Shown: positions 1-5,914 of the stretch, piece by piece
How the letters are laid out: the number at the start of each line of letters is the position of its first letter
How positions within the stretch are numbered: position 1 is the first letter of the stretch
DNA from: Flavobacteriaceae bacterium
Lineage (GTDB): Bacteria; Bacteroidota; Bacteroidia; Flavobacteriales; Weeksellaceae
Direction of reading: 5' to 3'
Length of the DNA: 6,412 nucleotides
NCBI GenBank assembly: GCA_031289875.1
Contig: JAITOO010000216.1
Coordinates: 1 to 6,412 of the forward strand
The notes under the pieces: model-generated
What the model was told of the DNA's origin: nothing
The model's input: the letters and a program-made list of their open reading frames with translations, nothing else
Databases searched by the model: none
Made by a program: the position numbers and the translations under genes

Positions 1-5
1 CATTG

Positions 6-1397
6 CTAATTTTTCCAAAAATCCAATAAATTCCTAATAGCCTCTTGAAATAATTTCGGTGCTTTTACTCCCAAAATCAATTTGCCGTTTTCGTTAAGTA
101 AGAAGCCGATTTCTATTTCAACAATTTTCCCCTCTTGACTACCATATAAAACTACTGTTCTTGTGATTTTGTAATTCGGATAATTTGGTTTGTTGTATAT
201 TTTATCAAAAGCATCATAGCCTGCCAATTCTTTAATTCCATTGTTTCTAAATTGATATTTTTTGCCTTCAATATCAATGATAATTTTGTTTGATAAATCA
301 ATTAAAACCAAATCAGGAATATTGATTATTTGGGATTTATCGCCTGCTTTATATTTTACTCTGTCTGTGTATTTCGCAAGCGGAATTGGCTCGCCTTTTG
401 CCGTGATAAAATAACCTTTTTCGCAGCCTGCGTGATTTTCAAAAATGGACATTCCGTTTGCAAAATTCTCAACAACCAAATGAATAAAAATTGTTCCTAA
501 TTTTTCGCCTTCGATATCGTATTTCCAATAATTTGCGTTCATTGCGGCTTTTGGAAGTATCAATTTTTCTAATGAAATATCCAACTTATTGGCAATTTGC
601 ACAAATTTGTTTGTTGCACCAACATTATTTTGTTCTAATCCGTGTTGTGTGATTTCTATTTTATCTTTCCAACCTAATTTACGTAAAACGGCTGAAATAA
701 TGCTCAAAGCACCAATATTCGGGTCGTGCGATAAACCACCGCTTTTGTACAGTCTACCGGAAATTTGAATTTTCCCTTCCATTTTTTTTAATAGAATAGG
801 CACATTCCCTGCCGGTGCTTTTCGCATATTATTCTTAAAATCAATAATTTCATCAATCGTTTTGAAAGGCACAAAAATTTTCCCATCTAATTTTTTGCCT
901 AAAATTTCCACACCCAAAGTCAAAAGCAATCTTGTACCGAAAATGTATGTTTCAGTCGGTTTTTCTTTTTGCTCAACTTGCAGGTTATAAAGCATTATTT
1001 TTTTTGTTTTTGGATAGTAATTTTCTATGAAAACAAACTTACTGCAACGCTGATAAACACCGGTATTTCGACTCTCTTTATCGTCTGTTTTTGTTTCTTC
1101 TATTGCGTAAATCGGTGTATCTTTGGAAGTTGGTTCTTTTTCCTGATAAAAAATCAGGAAATCGGTAAAACTTGAATTGCCCGAAACAGTTTTTACAAAA
1201 ACTTTTTCGACTTGATTACAACGAAAACCTGTTACTTCATAAGTAAAAGTAAATTTTCCTTTGCTCAAAATCGGCAAAATTCGGATTGTGTCAATAAAAA
1301 TCGCAAAACCATTATCTTTTGCGAACTTCTGAAAAATTGTTGCAATTACCTCTTTTTTAGATCGTTCCTCTGTCAAAAACCAAAGATTTTTACTCAT
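6..1397 (-). CDS. Putative type II (type IIS-like) restriction endonuclease with two PD-(D/E)xK-like motifs
   Basis: This 463-residue soluble protein has no signal peptide or membrane segment. I do not recognise its exact family. The restriction call rests on its position directly behind two DNA methyltransferase genes and on its nuclease-like motifs. Near the C-terminus, P361-D362 followed by E377-G378-K379 lies in alternating hydrophobic strands (LVLIDL, KIIIDIEGKK), a standard PD-(D/E)xK active-site layout. A second candidate is near the N-terminus, T78-D79 then E101-T102-K103, again after hydrophobic strands (DFLIF, YAIEETK). The middle, around residues 195-260, is rich in Gly, Lys and His (SHDPNIGALS, ITQHGL) and could help recognise DNA; that is inference. 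The ATG overlaps the stop of the upstream methyltransferase (ATGA), so translation is probably coupled and the nuclease is made last. It is much shorter than FokI (about 580 residues) and does not look like it. Cleavage activity and recognition sequence are unknown. Confidence 0.75.
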   Translation of the reverse strand: MSKNLWFLTEERSKKEVIATIFQKFAKDNGFAIFIDTIRILPILSKGKFTFTYEVTGFRCNQVEKVFVKTVSGNSSFTDFLIFYQEKEPTSKDTPIYAIEETKTDDKESRNTGVYQRCSKFVFIENYYPKTKKIMLYNLQVEQKEKPTETYIFGTRLLLTLGVEILGKKLDGKIFVPFKTIDEIIDFKNNMRKAPAGNVPILLKKMEGKIQISGRLYKSGGLSHDPNIGALSIISAVLRKLGWKDKIEITQHGLEQNNVGATNKFVQIANKLDISLEKLILPKAAMNANYWKYDIEGEKLGTIFIHLVVENFANGMSIFENHAGCEKGYFITAKGEPIPLAKYTDRVKYKAGDKSQIINIPDLVLIDLSNKIIIDIEGKKYQFRNNGIKELAGYDAFDKIYNKPNYPNYKITRTVVLYGSQEGKIVEIEIGFLLNENGKLILGVKAPKLFQEAIRNLLDFWKN

Positions 1398-2437
1398 TTT
1401 CTTAAAATATAAAGTTGTTCTTTAATATGCTTTTTATTCTTACTTTCACCGTTATTATTACTCTTAAAACGCAGATAATCAAATTCTACCAATTCAACTG
1501 TACCAATTTTACCAAATAACAACAAAATTTCTGTTTCAGGCATAATTCCCTCATTGTTATAACTCAAAATCAGCGTTTTATATTTTCCTTTTTCTGCAAC
1601 TTTTTTCAATTCCTGTAAAGCCGTTGTTGCATTGCAAAATTTTGATTTCTCGTTTTCATAATTTGCCCGCAAACCTGTAATTCCCTTAATTTCAGGATTA
1701 TCGTATTTTGCAATCGTTTCCATTAAATGATAATTCGGCGCATATTGCCGCTGATTATACGGTGGGTCAAGATAAAAAATATCTGTCTCAACCGTATTAA
1801 TTAAACTCACGGAATCAACATTACACACAAAATTCTCTTTATCATTTACAACAAATTCAATCGGGCGCAAAATAAGTTTTTTTACTGCTCGCGGGTCCCA
1901 TTTTTTTTGAAATGCCGCATAAATTCCCGCTACATTTGCATAAAACGGCACTGTTTCAATCAAACAAGCCAAAAGCACAAAATATTCATTTTCAGTAATT
2001 AAATCCGTATTTTTCCAATCTTCAATTTGTAATCTTATAGCATCAATTCGTAACCCATTTTCTTCGGAATAATACATTCTGTTTCCCGCAGGTGTATAAT
2101 TTTCGTAAATAAATCCTTGTTTGTCAGGAATTTGATTTAAAAAATCTACAATTTTTTGTAAAGGGGTAGAAAACAAAGATTGTGTTTTAAAATCTATTCC
2201 TTTTAATAATTCTTCAAAGTTAAGTTCCTGATTATTTGCAATATATGCTTTTTGTAAAACATAAGAAAAATACAACAAATCAGAAGAAAAAACTTGAAAA
2301 TTTTTCTTTTTGAAAAATCTACCAACGTTAGTCGTTCCTGCAAAAAAATCAAAAAATGAATTGCCTGAAATGTTTCGCTCTATCATTTTTTGATAGATTT
2401 TTTCAACTAAATTTTCTTTGTTTCCTATAAATCTCAT
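1394..2437 (-). CDS. D12-class DNA adenine-N6 methyltransferase (first of two cognate modification enzymes)
   Basis: This 347-residue enzyme should transfer a methyl group from S-adenosylmethionine to the N6 of adenine in the cassette's recognition sequence, protecting host DNA. The family is shown by three blocks in the order typical of alpha-group (D12) enzymes. They are an N-terminal motif X, RFIGNK at residues 2-7; motif I, DFFAGTTNVG at 30-39; and the catalytic motif IV, DPPY at 224-227, followed by NQRQYAPNYH. The region between motif I and DPPY (about 60-215) should hold target recognition. The RFIG...K start and the DPPYNQRQY block resemble the N-terminal half of M.FokI as I remember it. 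Motif I has Thr36 where many members have the second Gly. The gene starts 3 nt after the other methyltransferase and ends in a 4-nt overlap with the nuclease gene. Family assignment is firm; target specificity is not known. Confidence 0.9.
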   Translation of the reverse strand: MRFIGNKENLVEKIYQKMIERNISGNSFFDFFAGTTNVGRFFKKKNFQVFSSDLLYFSYVLQKAYIANNQELNFEELLKGIDFKTQSLFSTPLQKIVDFLNQIPDKQGFIYENYTPAGNRMYYSEENGLRIDAIRLQIEDWKNTDLITENEYFVLLACLIETVPFYANVAGIYAAFQKKWDPRAVKKLILRPIEFVVNDKENFVCNVDSVSLINTVETDIFYLDPPYNQRQYAPNYHLMETIAKYDNPEIKGITGLRANYENEKSKFCNATTALQELKKVAEKGKYKTLILSYNNEGIMPETEILLLFGKIGTVELVEFDYLRFKSNNNGESKNKKHIKEQLYILRK

Positions 2438-2440
2438 TAG

Positions 2441-3355
2441 TTAAAAAAGTGTTTTTGGTTTTTGTGGCAAATAATTTGTAATAAACACTTCAATGCTTGC
2501 ATTTTTATCCTTTTCTTTTACCTGATAATTACAATTTGAATAATCAAAATTCAAATAATTTACACAATAATAAGGATTATTTTCAAGCCAATTTTTCAAA
2601 ATTTTATTTTCTTTTCCTTTGTGTGCCAAAACATTAGATAATCCGAATTTAATTCTATGACCATCAAGTTTGTCTAATATTTCTAATAATGTCTTTTCCT
2701 CTTTTTCAGTCCAACCTTTGAAACCACGTTTGCCATCGTTGTAAGTTCCTGTTGTAATCAAATACGGCGGGTCACAATACACAAAGTCGTTTTCGCTCAA
2801 AAATGAAAAGTCAAATTCCGTAAAACATTTGTCCGAAAATTTAACATCATTTTCTTTCAATTCAACAATAAAATTCTCTAAGTTTTTTTTCATTGTGATG
2901 TTAAAACAACTTCTTTCGCGCCCAAAAGGATTGTTAAATTCATGATTGTTGTTAAATCTGATTTGATGATTGAATGAAAATGCAATCAAAACAAACAAAT
3001 CAAGTGGATTTTTTTCTATATTGTATAAATTTCGTAACTCTTTGTAACCCGATTCATTAATCAATGACAAATTAAATTGTTTGATTCTGCCTTCAATGTG
3101 CCAAATTGTTTCGTCTAAATCTTTTGATTGAAATGCATTATACATTTCAATCAAATAAATCAAATTATCATTGAAAATCAATTTGTTGGCATCAATATTT
3201 ATCCCAACATTACAGCCACCACAAAACAAATCAATGAAATTATCAATCTCTTTTGGAAGTAACGGCAAAAGTTGAGGCAAAAGTTTCGTTTTCCCGCCAA
3301 TATAATTTAGTGGGGATTTTACTTGCTGTTTTCTATGTTGTTTCGTATCTGTCAT
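2441..3355 (-). CDS. Dam/D12-class DNA adenine-N6 methyltransferase (second modification enzyme, first gene of the cassette)
   Basis: With the start at 3355 the protein has 304 residues. Its Dam-like blocks are SPLNYIGGK at 14-22 (motif X), DLFCGGCNVG at 42-51 (motif I, AdoMet binding) and the catalytic DPPY at 195-198, with a final strand SIEVFITNY near 287-295. It methylates adenine N6. It shares little sequence with the neighbouring methyltransferase beyond family motifs, so the pair is not a recent duplication and probably splits the two strands of an asymmetric site. I chose the ATG at 3355 because the conserved domain begins only about 13 residues later and a good promoter lies just upstream. 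In-frame starts further upstream (ATG at 3421, TTG at 3433) would add a 22- to 26-residue extension running across that promoter. There is no Shine-Dalgarno sequence, as is usual in this phylum. The downstream methyltransferase begins 3 nt after this stop. Confidence 0.88.
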   Translation of the reverse strand: MTDTKQHRKQQVKSPLNYIGGKTKLLPQLLPLLPKEIDNFIDLFCGGCNVGINIDANKLIFNDNLIYLIEMYNAFQSKDLDETIWHIEGRIKQFNLSLINESGYKELRNLYNIEKNPLDLFVLIAFSFNHQIRFNNNHEFNNPFGRERSCFNITMKKNLENFIVELKENDVKFSDKCFTEFDFSFLSENDFVYCDPPYLITTGTYNDGKRGFKGWTEKEEKTLLEILDKLDGHRIKFGLSNVLAHKGKENKILKNWLENNPYYCVNYLNFDYSNCNYQVKEKDKNASIEVFITNYLPQKPKTLF

Positions 3356-3363
3356 TTTGAATA

Positions 3364-3393
3364 CAAAATTACTATTTTTTTTAAATTTTCCAA
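3364..3393 (-). promoter_or_regulatory. Bacteroidota-type promoter of the restriction-modification cassette
   Basis: Read on the minus strand, TTG (3393-3391) is followed after exactly 19 nt by TAATTTTG (3371-3364). The second element matches the Bacteroidota -7 consensus TAnnTTTG perfectly, and the spacing to the -33 TTG is the usual one. Only 8 nt (TATTCAAA) separate the -7 element from the ATG at 3355, so the transcript should begin within a few bases of the start codon. The match is direct; promoter activity is inferred. Confidence 0.6.
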
Positions 3394-3435
3394 TTCTAAC
3401 CCCAAAACCATTTTCCACCATCTCGTCTGGCAAAG

Positions 3436-3452
3436 CATCTACAAAATAGATG
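3436..3452. repeat. Small perfect hairpin in the cassette boundary
   Basis: CATCTA (3436-3441) and TAGATG (3447-3452) are perfect inverted repeats around a 5-nt CAAAA loop. The element lies about 45 bp upstream of the -33 element of the cassette promoter. No T-tract follows on either strand, so a terminator is unlikely. It could be a regulator binding site, a remnant of the insertion boundary, or chance. No controller-protein gene is visible in the window. Confidence 0.3.
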
Positions 3453-3513
3453 GCTAATTAAATAAGAAGCGGAGAATGGAAAGGCAGGAGGGGGGTAATG
3501 GATTGTTGTTGAG

Positions 3514-3532
3514 GAAAAAGCGAAACTTTTTC
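3514..3532 (-). terminator. Possible terminator hairpin directly after the YciO-type gene
   Basis: On the minus strand, GAAAAAG, a TTTCG loop and CTTTTTC form a 7-bp stem that starts at the first base after the TGA stop (3535-3533). The stem is mostly A:U pairs and no U-run follows (CTCAAC), so a classical intrinsic terminator is only weakly supported. The position, between two transcription units of the same direction, is where a terminator would be expected. The same hairpin forms on the other strand. Confidence 0.35.
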
Positions 3533-4156
3533 TCACAAAAATTTCTCCAAATCGCCTTTTCCCTGACGGATTACCACGGGCTCTCCCGAGGTTACGTCCA
3601 CAACGGTGGAAGCCGTGTAGTCTCCTATTCCGCTGTCTATAATCAAATCTACGAGTTTGTCGTATTTTTCGGCAATGAGTTCGGGGTCGGTGAAATATTC
3701 GATAATTTCATCGTTGCTGTATGTGGAAATGGAGGCAATAGGGTTGCCCAGCCGTTCCACAAGCAGTCTTGGAAGCAGATTGTCAGGAATGCGTATTCCT
3801 ACGGTTTTTTTGTTTTTGTAATAAGACGGCAGGTTGTTGGAAGCGTTGAGTATGAAAGTGAAAGGTCCCGGCAAGGCTCTTTTCATCAGTTTGAAAATGC
3901 TGTTGTCTACCGGTTTGGTAAATTGCGAAAGATTGCTCAAATCGCTGCAAATAAACGAAAATTGCGTTTTTTCAAGTTTAACGCCTTTGATTCTTGCGAG
4001 TTTTTCCATTGCTTTATGATTGAAAATATCGCAGCCCAAGCCATACACTGTATCAGACGGATAGATGATTACGCCGTCGTTTTTCAGTGTTTCTATGATT
4101 TCATTGATTAATTTTTCAGACGGATTTTCGGGGTAGATTTTTATTGTTTTAGCCAT
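3533..4156 (-). CDS. yciO: Sua5/YciO/YrdC/TsaC family protein, YciO-type (L-threonylcarbamoyladenylate synthase-like)
   Basis: The protein has 207 residues, one YrdC domain and no C-terminal Sua5 extension. Established family members make threonylcarbamoyl-AMP from threonine, bicarbonate and ATP, the first step of the t6A37 modification of tRNAs reading ANN codons. Visible signatures are the nucleotide-binding YPSDTVYGLGCD (32-43), the PGPFTFIL strand (96-103), GIRIPDN (120-126) and the C-terminal STVVDV...PVVIRQGKGD (183-202). The opening IYPENPSEKLINE, the RIKG...FSFICSDLS stretch (55-73) and the overall length match E. coli YciO better than TsaC proper. YciO-type proteins are related to TsaC, but their cellular role is less settled, and many genomes carry a separate TsaC/Sua5. 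So the family is certain and the exact t6A role is not. It lies 100 bp downstream of the AI-2E family gene in the same direction, so shared transcription is possible but unproven. Confidence 0.88.
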   Translation of the reverse strand: MAKTIKIYPENPSEKLINEIIETLKNDGVIIYPSDTVYGLGCDIFNHKAMEKLARIKGVKLEKTQFSFICSDLSNLSQFTKPVDNSIFKLMKRALPGPFTFILNASNNLPSYYKNKKTVGIRIPDNLLPRLLVERLGNPIASISTYSNDEIIEYFTDPELIAEKYDKLVDLIIDSGIGDYTASTVVDVTSGEPVVIRQGKGDLEKFL

Positions 4157-4166
4157 ACTTTTTACA

Positions 4167-4250
4167 TTTAAATGAGAATAATTACAACAAAATTCATTCC
4201 AATATAAACGAAAAATGCGGAAATGCCGATGTTTTCATCTCATTCTTAAA
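4167..4250. repeat. Imperfect inverted repeat flanking about 60 bp between the AI-2E and YciO-type genes
   Basis: On the plus strand, TTTAAATGAGA (4167-4177) is mirrored by TCTCATTCTTAAA (4238-4250). The two arms pair over 11 bp with a 2-nt bulge and enclose 60 bp. The arms nearly fill the 100-bp intergenic region. It could close a structured leader of the YciO-type mRNA or mark regulator sites. In such AT-rich DNA a chance origin is also plausible. No convincing TAnnTTTG promoter is visible here; the nearest is GAATTTTG (4195-4188) with one mismatch and no -33 partner. Confidence 0.25.
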
Positions 4251-4256
4251 GGAAAA

Positions 4257-5345
4257 TCATAGAGATTCAGTCGGTTTGTCAGGTTTGTGTTTCCGCCTTT
4301 CGTCTGAAATTTGTTTGTATTTCAAGCGGCGTTTTCTATTTCCAAATTCATCGGCATAGACTTCTATCAGCAAGAAAAACAGAGAAATAAGTATCGGTCC
4401 GAAAATCAATCCCAAGAAACCAAAAAGGCTCATTCCAAAAATCACTCCGAAAATAGTAATGAGCGGGTGCGTATCGCTCAGTTTTTTCAGCAGGGTGAAG
4501 CGCGCAATATTGTCCACGCTCCCGATGACAATCAGTCCGTACAAAAGTATGAAAACCGCCGTCCAGACATGCCCTGTGCTGAAAAGTATTATCGCCATCG
4601 GAACGTAAGCCAGCGCCGACCCGACAATGGGAATCATGGCGGCAAAAGTCGTAACAGCAAACCAAAACCAAAGATTGTCAATTCCTGCAATTGTGTATCC
4701 AATCAAGCCTGCAATTCCCTGAATCAGAGCAACCGCAGGGATTCCGATGGCATTGGACTGTATCATTTTTGTCAGTTTTACGCCTAAAATCCGCGTGTTT
4801 TTGTCTTTCAGAGGCGACCATTTCATCAAAACTGATTCCATCTTTCTGACATTCATTATCATAAAAAAGAAAATGAAAAACGAAAAGAAAAACACAAGCA
4901 CGGAATTGAGCGTTGAGTTCAGAATTTCAGGAATAATTTTTCCTGCCCAAGTCGTGAACTGTGTAATATTTTCTTTGCTTTGCAGATTTATGCCGTAATT
5001 CCATTTCAATTGATTGAGGACTTTAACGAGGTAATCGTTGATGTTTTGCATGTAAGAAATGAAAGTATGCACGCGGGAATGCGTGAGTTCCACCAGCATG
5101 TAAACAGGCGCAGAAATGACGGCGATGGAGAGGAGGAAAATCACGAAAGTAACAATCCAAATGTTCCAGTGTCTTTTTTCCGTCAGATAGAGAAAAAAAT
5201 TTCTTGACAAGGCATATAGCGTAACTGCTCCGAGAAAACTCGGAAAAAACAAGGATAATCGGCTCATTATCAACACAAACAAGACGACAATTACTGTCAA
5301 AAATAAAATCTGATGAATGATTTTGCCGTTAATTTTATTTTTCAT
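4257..5345 (-). CDS. AI-2E family transporter (PF01594-type integral membrane protein)
   Basis: This 362-residue inner-membrane protein has the family's layout. Hydrophobic segments lie at about 11-28, 33-54 and 62-86, followed by a soluble loop (about 87-145). Further segments lie at 146-165 and 200-222, with a C-terminal cluster at 226-256, 260-280 and 295-330. Family signatures are the IPIVGSALAYVP stretch (238-249), VDNIARFTLLKK (277-288) and HPLITIFGVIFGMSLFGFLGLIFGPIL (starting at 293). The tail after residue 333 is very basic and polar and is probably cytoplasmic. The family is named for E. coli TqsA, linked to autoinducer-2 export. Other members have quite different roles, including Na+/H+ exchange, so the substrate here cannot be assigned. 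It starts 26 bp after the secreted Spy-like gene and is probably co-transcribed with it. Confidence 0.9.
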   Translation of the reverse strand: MKNKINGKIIHQILFLTVIVVLFVLIMSRLSLFFPSFLGAVTLYALSRNFFLYLTEKRHWNIWIVTFVIFLLSIAVISAPVYMLVELTHSRVHTFISYMQNINDYLVKVLNQLKWNYGINLQSKENITQFTTWAGKIIPEILNSTLNSVLVFFFSFFIFFFMIMNVRKMESVLMKWSPLKDKNTRILGVKLTKMIQSNAIGIPAVALIQGIAGLIGYTIAGIDNLWFWFAVTTFAAMIPIVGSALAYVPMAIILFSTGHVWTAVFILLYGLIVIGSVDNIARFTLLKKLSDTHPLITIFGVIFGMSLFGFLGLIFGPILISLFFLLIEVYADEFGNRKRRLKYKQISDERRKHKPDKPTESL

Positions 5346-5371
5346 ATTTTCGTTTCCGCTGATTTTTTTAG

Positions 5372-5830
5372 CTATTCGGCATCTTGATTTTCTTGAATTT
5401 CGTTGTTTTCTGCTTTTGAATTTCGTTGTTTCTTGTCTTTCTTATCCTTTTTATCCTTTCGGCTTTTGTTGTCGGGATTCATAGCTTTTTCCCGTTTGTC
5501 TTTCACATAGTTGTCGTACTGTTCGGCGGTCAGGATATCTTTGAGCCTGTTTTCAAAATCGCGCTGACTGTTTTCAAACGCAAAACGTATATCTTCCTGC
5601 GACTGCCCCAAGTCCAGCAAGTCTTTCATTTGCCGTGCACTCTGTACCAAAATATCATGGAGTTCCACTTTCTGGAAATCGTCTAAAGAAATTAGCTTGT
5701 CGAGCGCATCAATCTGTTTGTCAGCGATTTCTTCGGGGTCAATTTTCTTGCCGTCGCTGTTCTGCGCAGGAGCGGAAAAACCGAAAAATACAACGCAAAA
5801 CATTAATAATAAAAATCTTCTTGATTTCAT
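5372..5830 (-). CDS. Small secreted Spy/CpxP-like periplasmic protein with a lysine-rich tail
   Basis: This 152-residue protein has a clear Sec signal peptide: MKSRR, a hydrophobic core (about 6-18) and an A-P-A cleavage site before Gln23. Cys12 is not in a lipobox. The mature part (about 30-117) looks all-helical and highly charged. Two short segments, LISLDDFQKVELHDIL (46-61) and LKDILTAEQYDNY (96-108), resemble the LTxxQ repeats of Spy/CpxP-type envelope-stress chaperones, which work in the periplasm. This is a fold-level resemblance, not a firm family call. The tail (119-152) is low complexity: three consecutive D-K-K repeats, then Asn/Gln/Glu-rich sequence. Its coding DNA carries short repeats. 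It is the first gene of the minus-strand unit running into the AI-2E family gene 26 bp later and has its own candidate promoter. The product could be involved in envelope homeostasis, but no function is demonstrated. Confidence 0.75.
   Translation of the reverse strand: MKSRRFLLLMFCVVFFGFSAPAQNSDGKKIDPEEIADKQIDALDKLISLDDFQKVELHDILVQSARQMKDLLDLGQSQEDIRFAFENSQRDFENRLKDILTAEQYDNYVKDKREKAMNPDNKSRKDKKDKKDKKQRNSKAENNEIQENQDAE
5393..5431. repeat. Two 16-bp direct repeats, 23-bp period, in the tail of the secreted protein gene
   Basis: TTGAATTTCGTTGTTT occurs at 5393-5408 and again, identically, at 5416-5431. The 23-bp period is not a multiple of three, so the two copies are read in different frames: KQRNS in the upstream copy and NNEIQ in the downstream copy. 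This suggests that a small duplication created or lengthened the C-terminal tail. Confidence 0.7.
5429..5455. repeat. Three tandem 9-bp units encoding Asp-Lys-Lys
   Basis: On the coding (minus) strand three consecutive 9-mers read GATAAAAAG, GATAAGAAA and GACAAGAAA. Each encodes Asp-Lys-Lys with synonymous differences. The array makes the positively charged tail of the small secreted protein and is a likely site of length variation between strains. Confidence 0.75.
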
Positions 5831-5876
5831 CTGTTGAATTATTTAATTGGTAAAATTAATCATATTATTTTAAATG

Positions 5877-5904
5877 CAAAAATAGTTTTAATTTTACAGC
5901 CAAA
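5877..5904 (-). promoter_or_regulatory. Candidate promoter for the secreted protein and AI-2E genes
   Basis: On the minus strand TATTTTTG (5884-5877) fits the Bacteroidota -7 consensus TAnnTTTG exactly. An upstream TTTG (5904-5901) is only 16 nt away rather than the usual 19 or so, so the -33 part is weak. The -7 element lies 46 bp before the ATG at 5830, leaving a leader of about 40 nt. It sits in the 84-bp divergent region shared with recX. Confidence 0.4.
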
Positions 5905-5914
5905 TACCATTTTC

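Noticed and set aside
782..2890. Runs of eight A's inside each R-M gene (coding strand at 789-782, 1005-998, 1918-1911 and 2890-2883) as phase-variation switches
   Set aside because: Such runs are expected in AT-rich Lys codons, and recX carries an even longer one (nine A's at 5937-5945). No frame is broken, so nothing singles them out as contingency loci.
6..3355. Identification of the cassette as FokI, DpnII or another named R-M system
   Set aside because: The nuclease does not resemble FokI in length or sequence. The pairing of one Dam-like enzyme with a second D12 enzyme is not specific enough, and no search could be run, so no specificity is assigned.
3356..3433. N-terminal extension of the first methyltransferase from a TTG at 3433 or an ATG at 3421
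   Set aside because: The extension lies before the conserved domain, crosses a strong promoter match, and the longest form needs a TTG start. The ATG at 3355 is the better start.
3476..4111. A long plus-strand open frame (211 residues) opposite the YciO-type gene
   Set aside because: It lies antisense to a well-recognised gene and shows no family motifs. It is a shadow of the coding strand. The same holds for the open frame at 4311-4787 opposite the AI-2E gene.
5834..5914. Upstream start for recX at 5834 (27 extra residues)
   Set aside because: These codons run through the AT-rich divergent promoter region and encode nothing resembling RecX. The ATG at 5915 gives a normal length.
5831..5914. 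SOS (LexA) box or clear plus-strand promoter for recX
   Set aside because: Only loose matches such as TAATTTTA were found, with no convincing -33 partner or operator palindrome.
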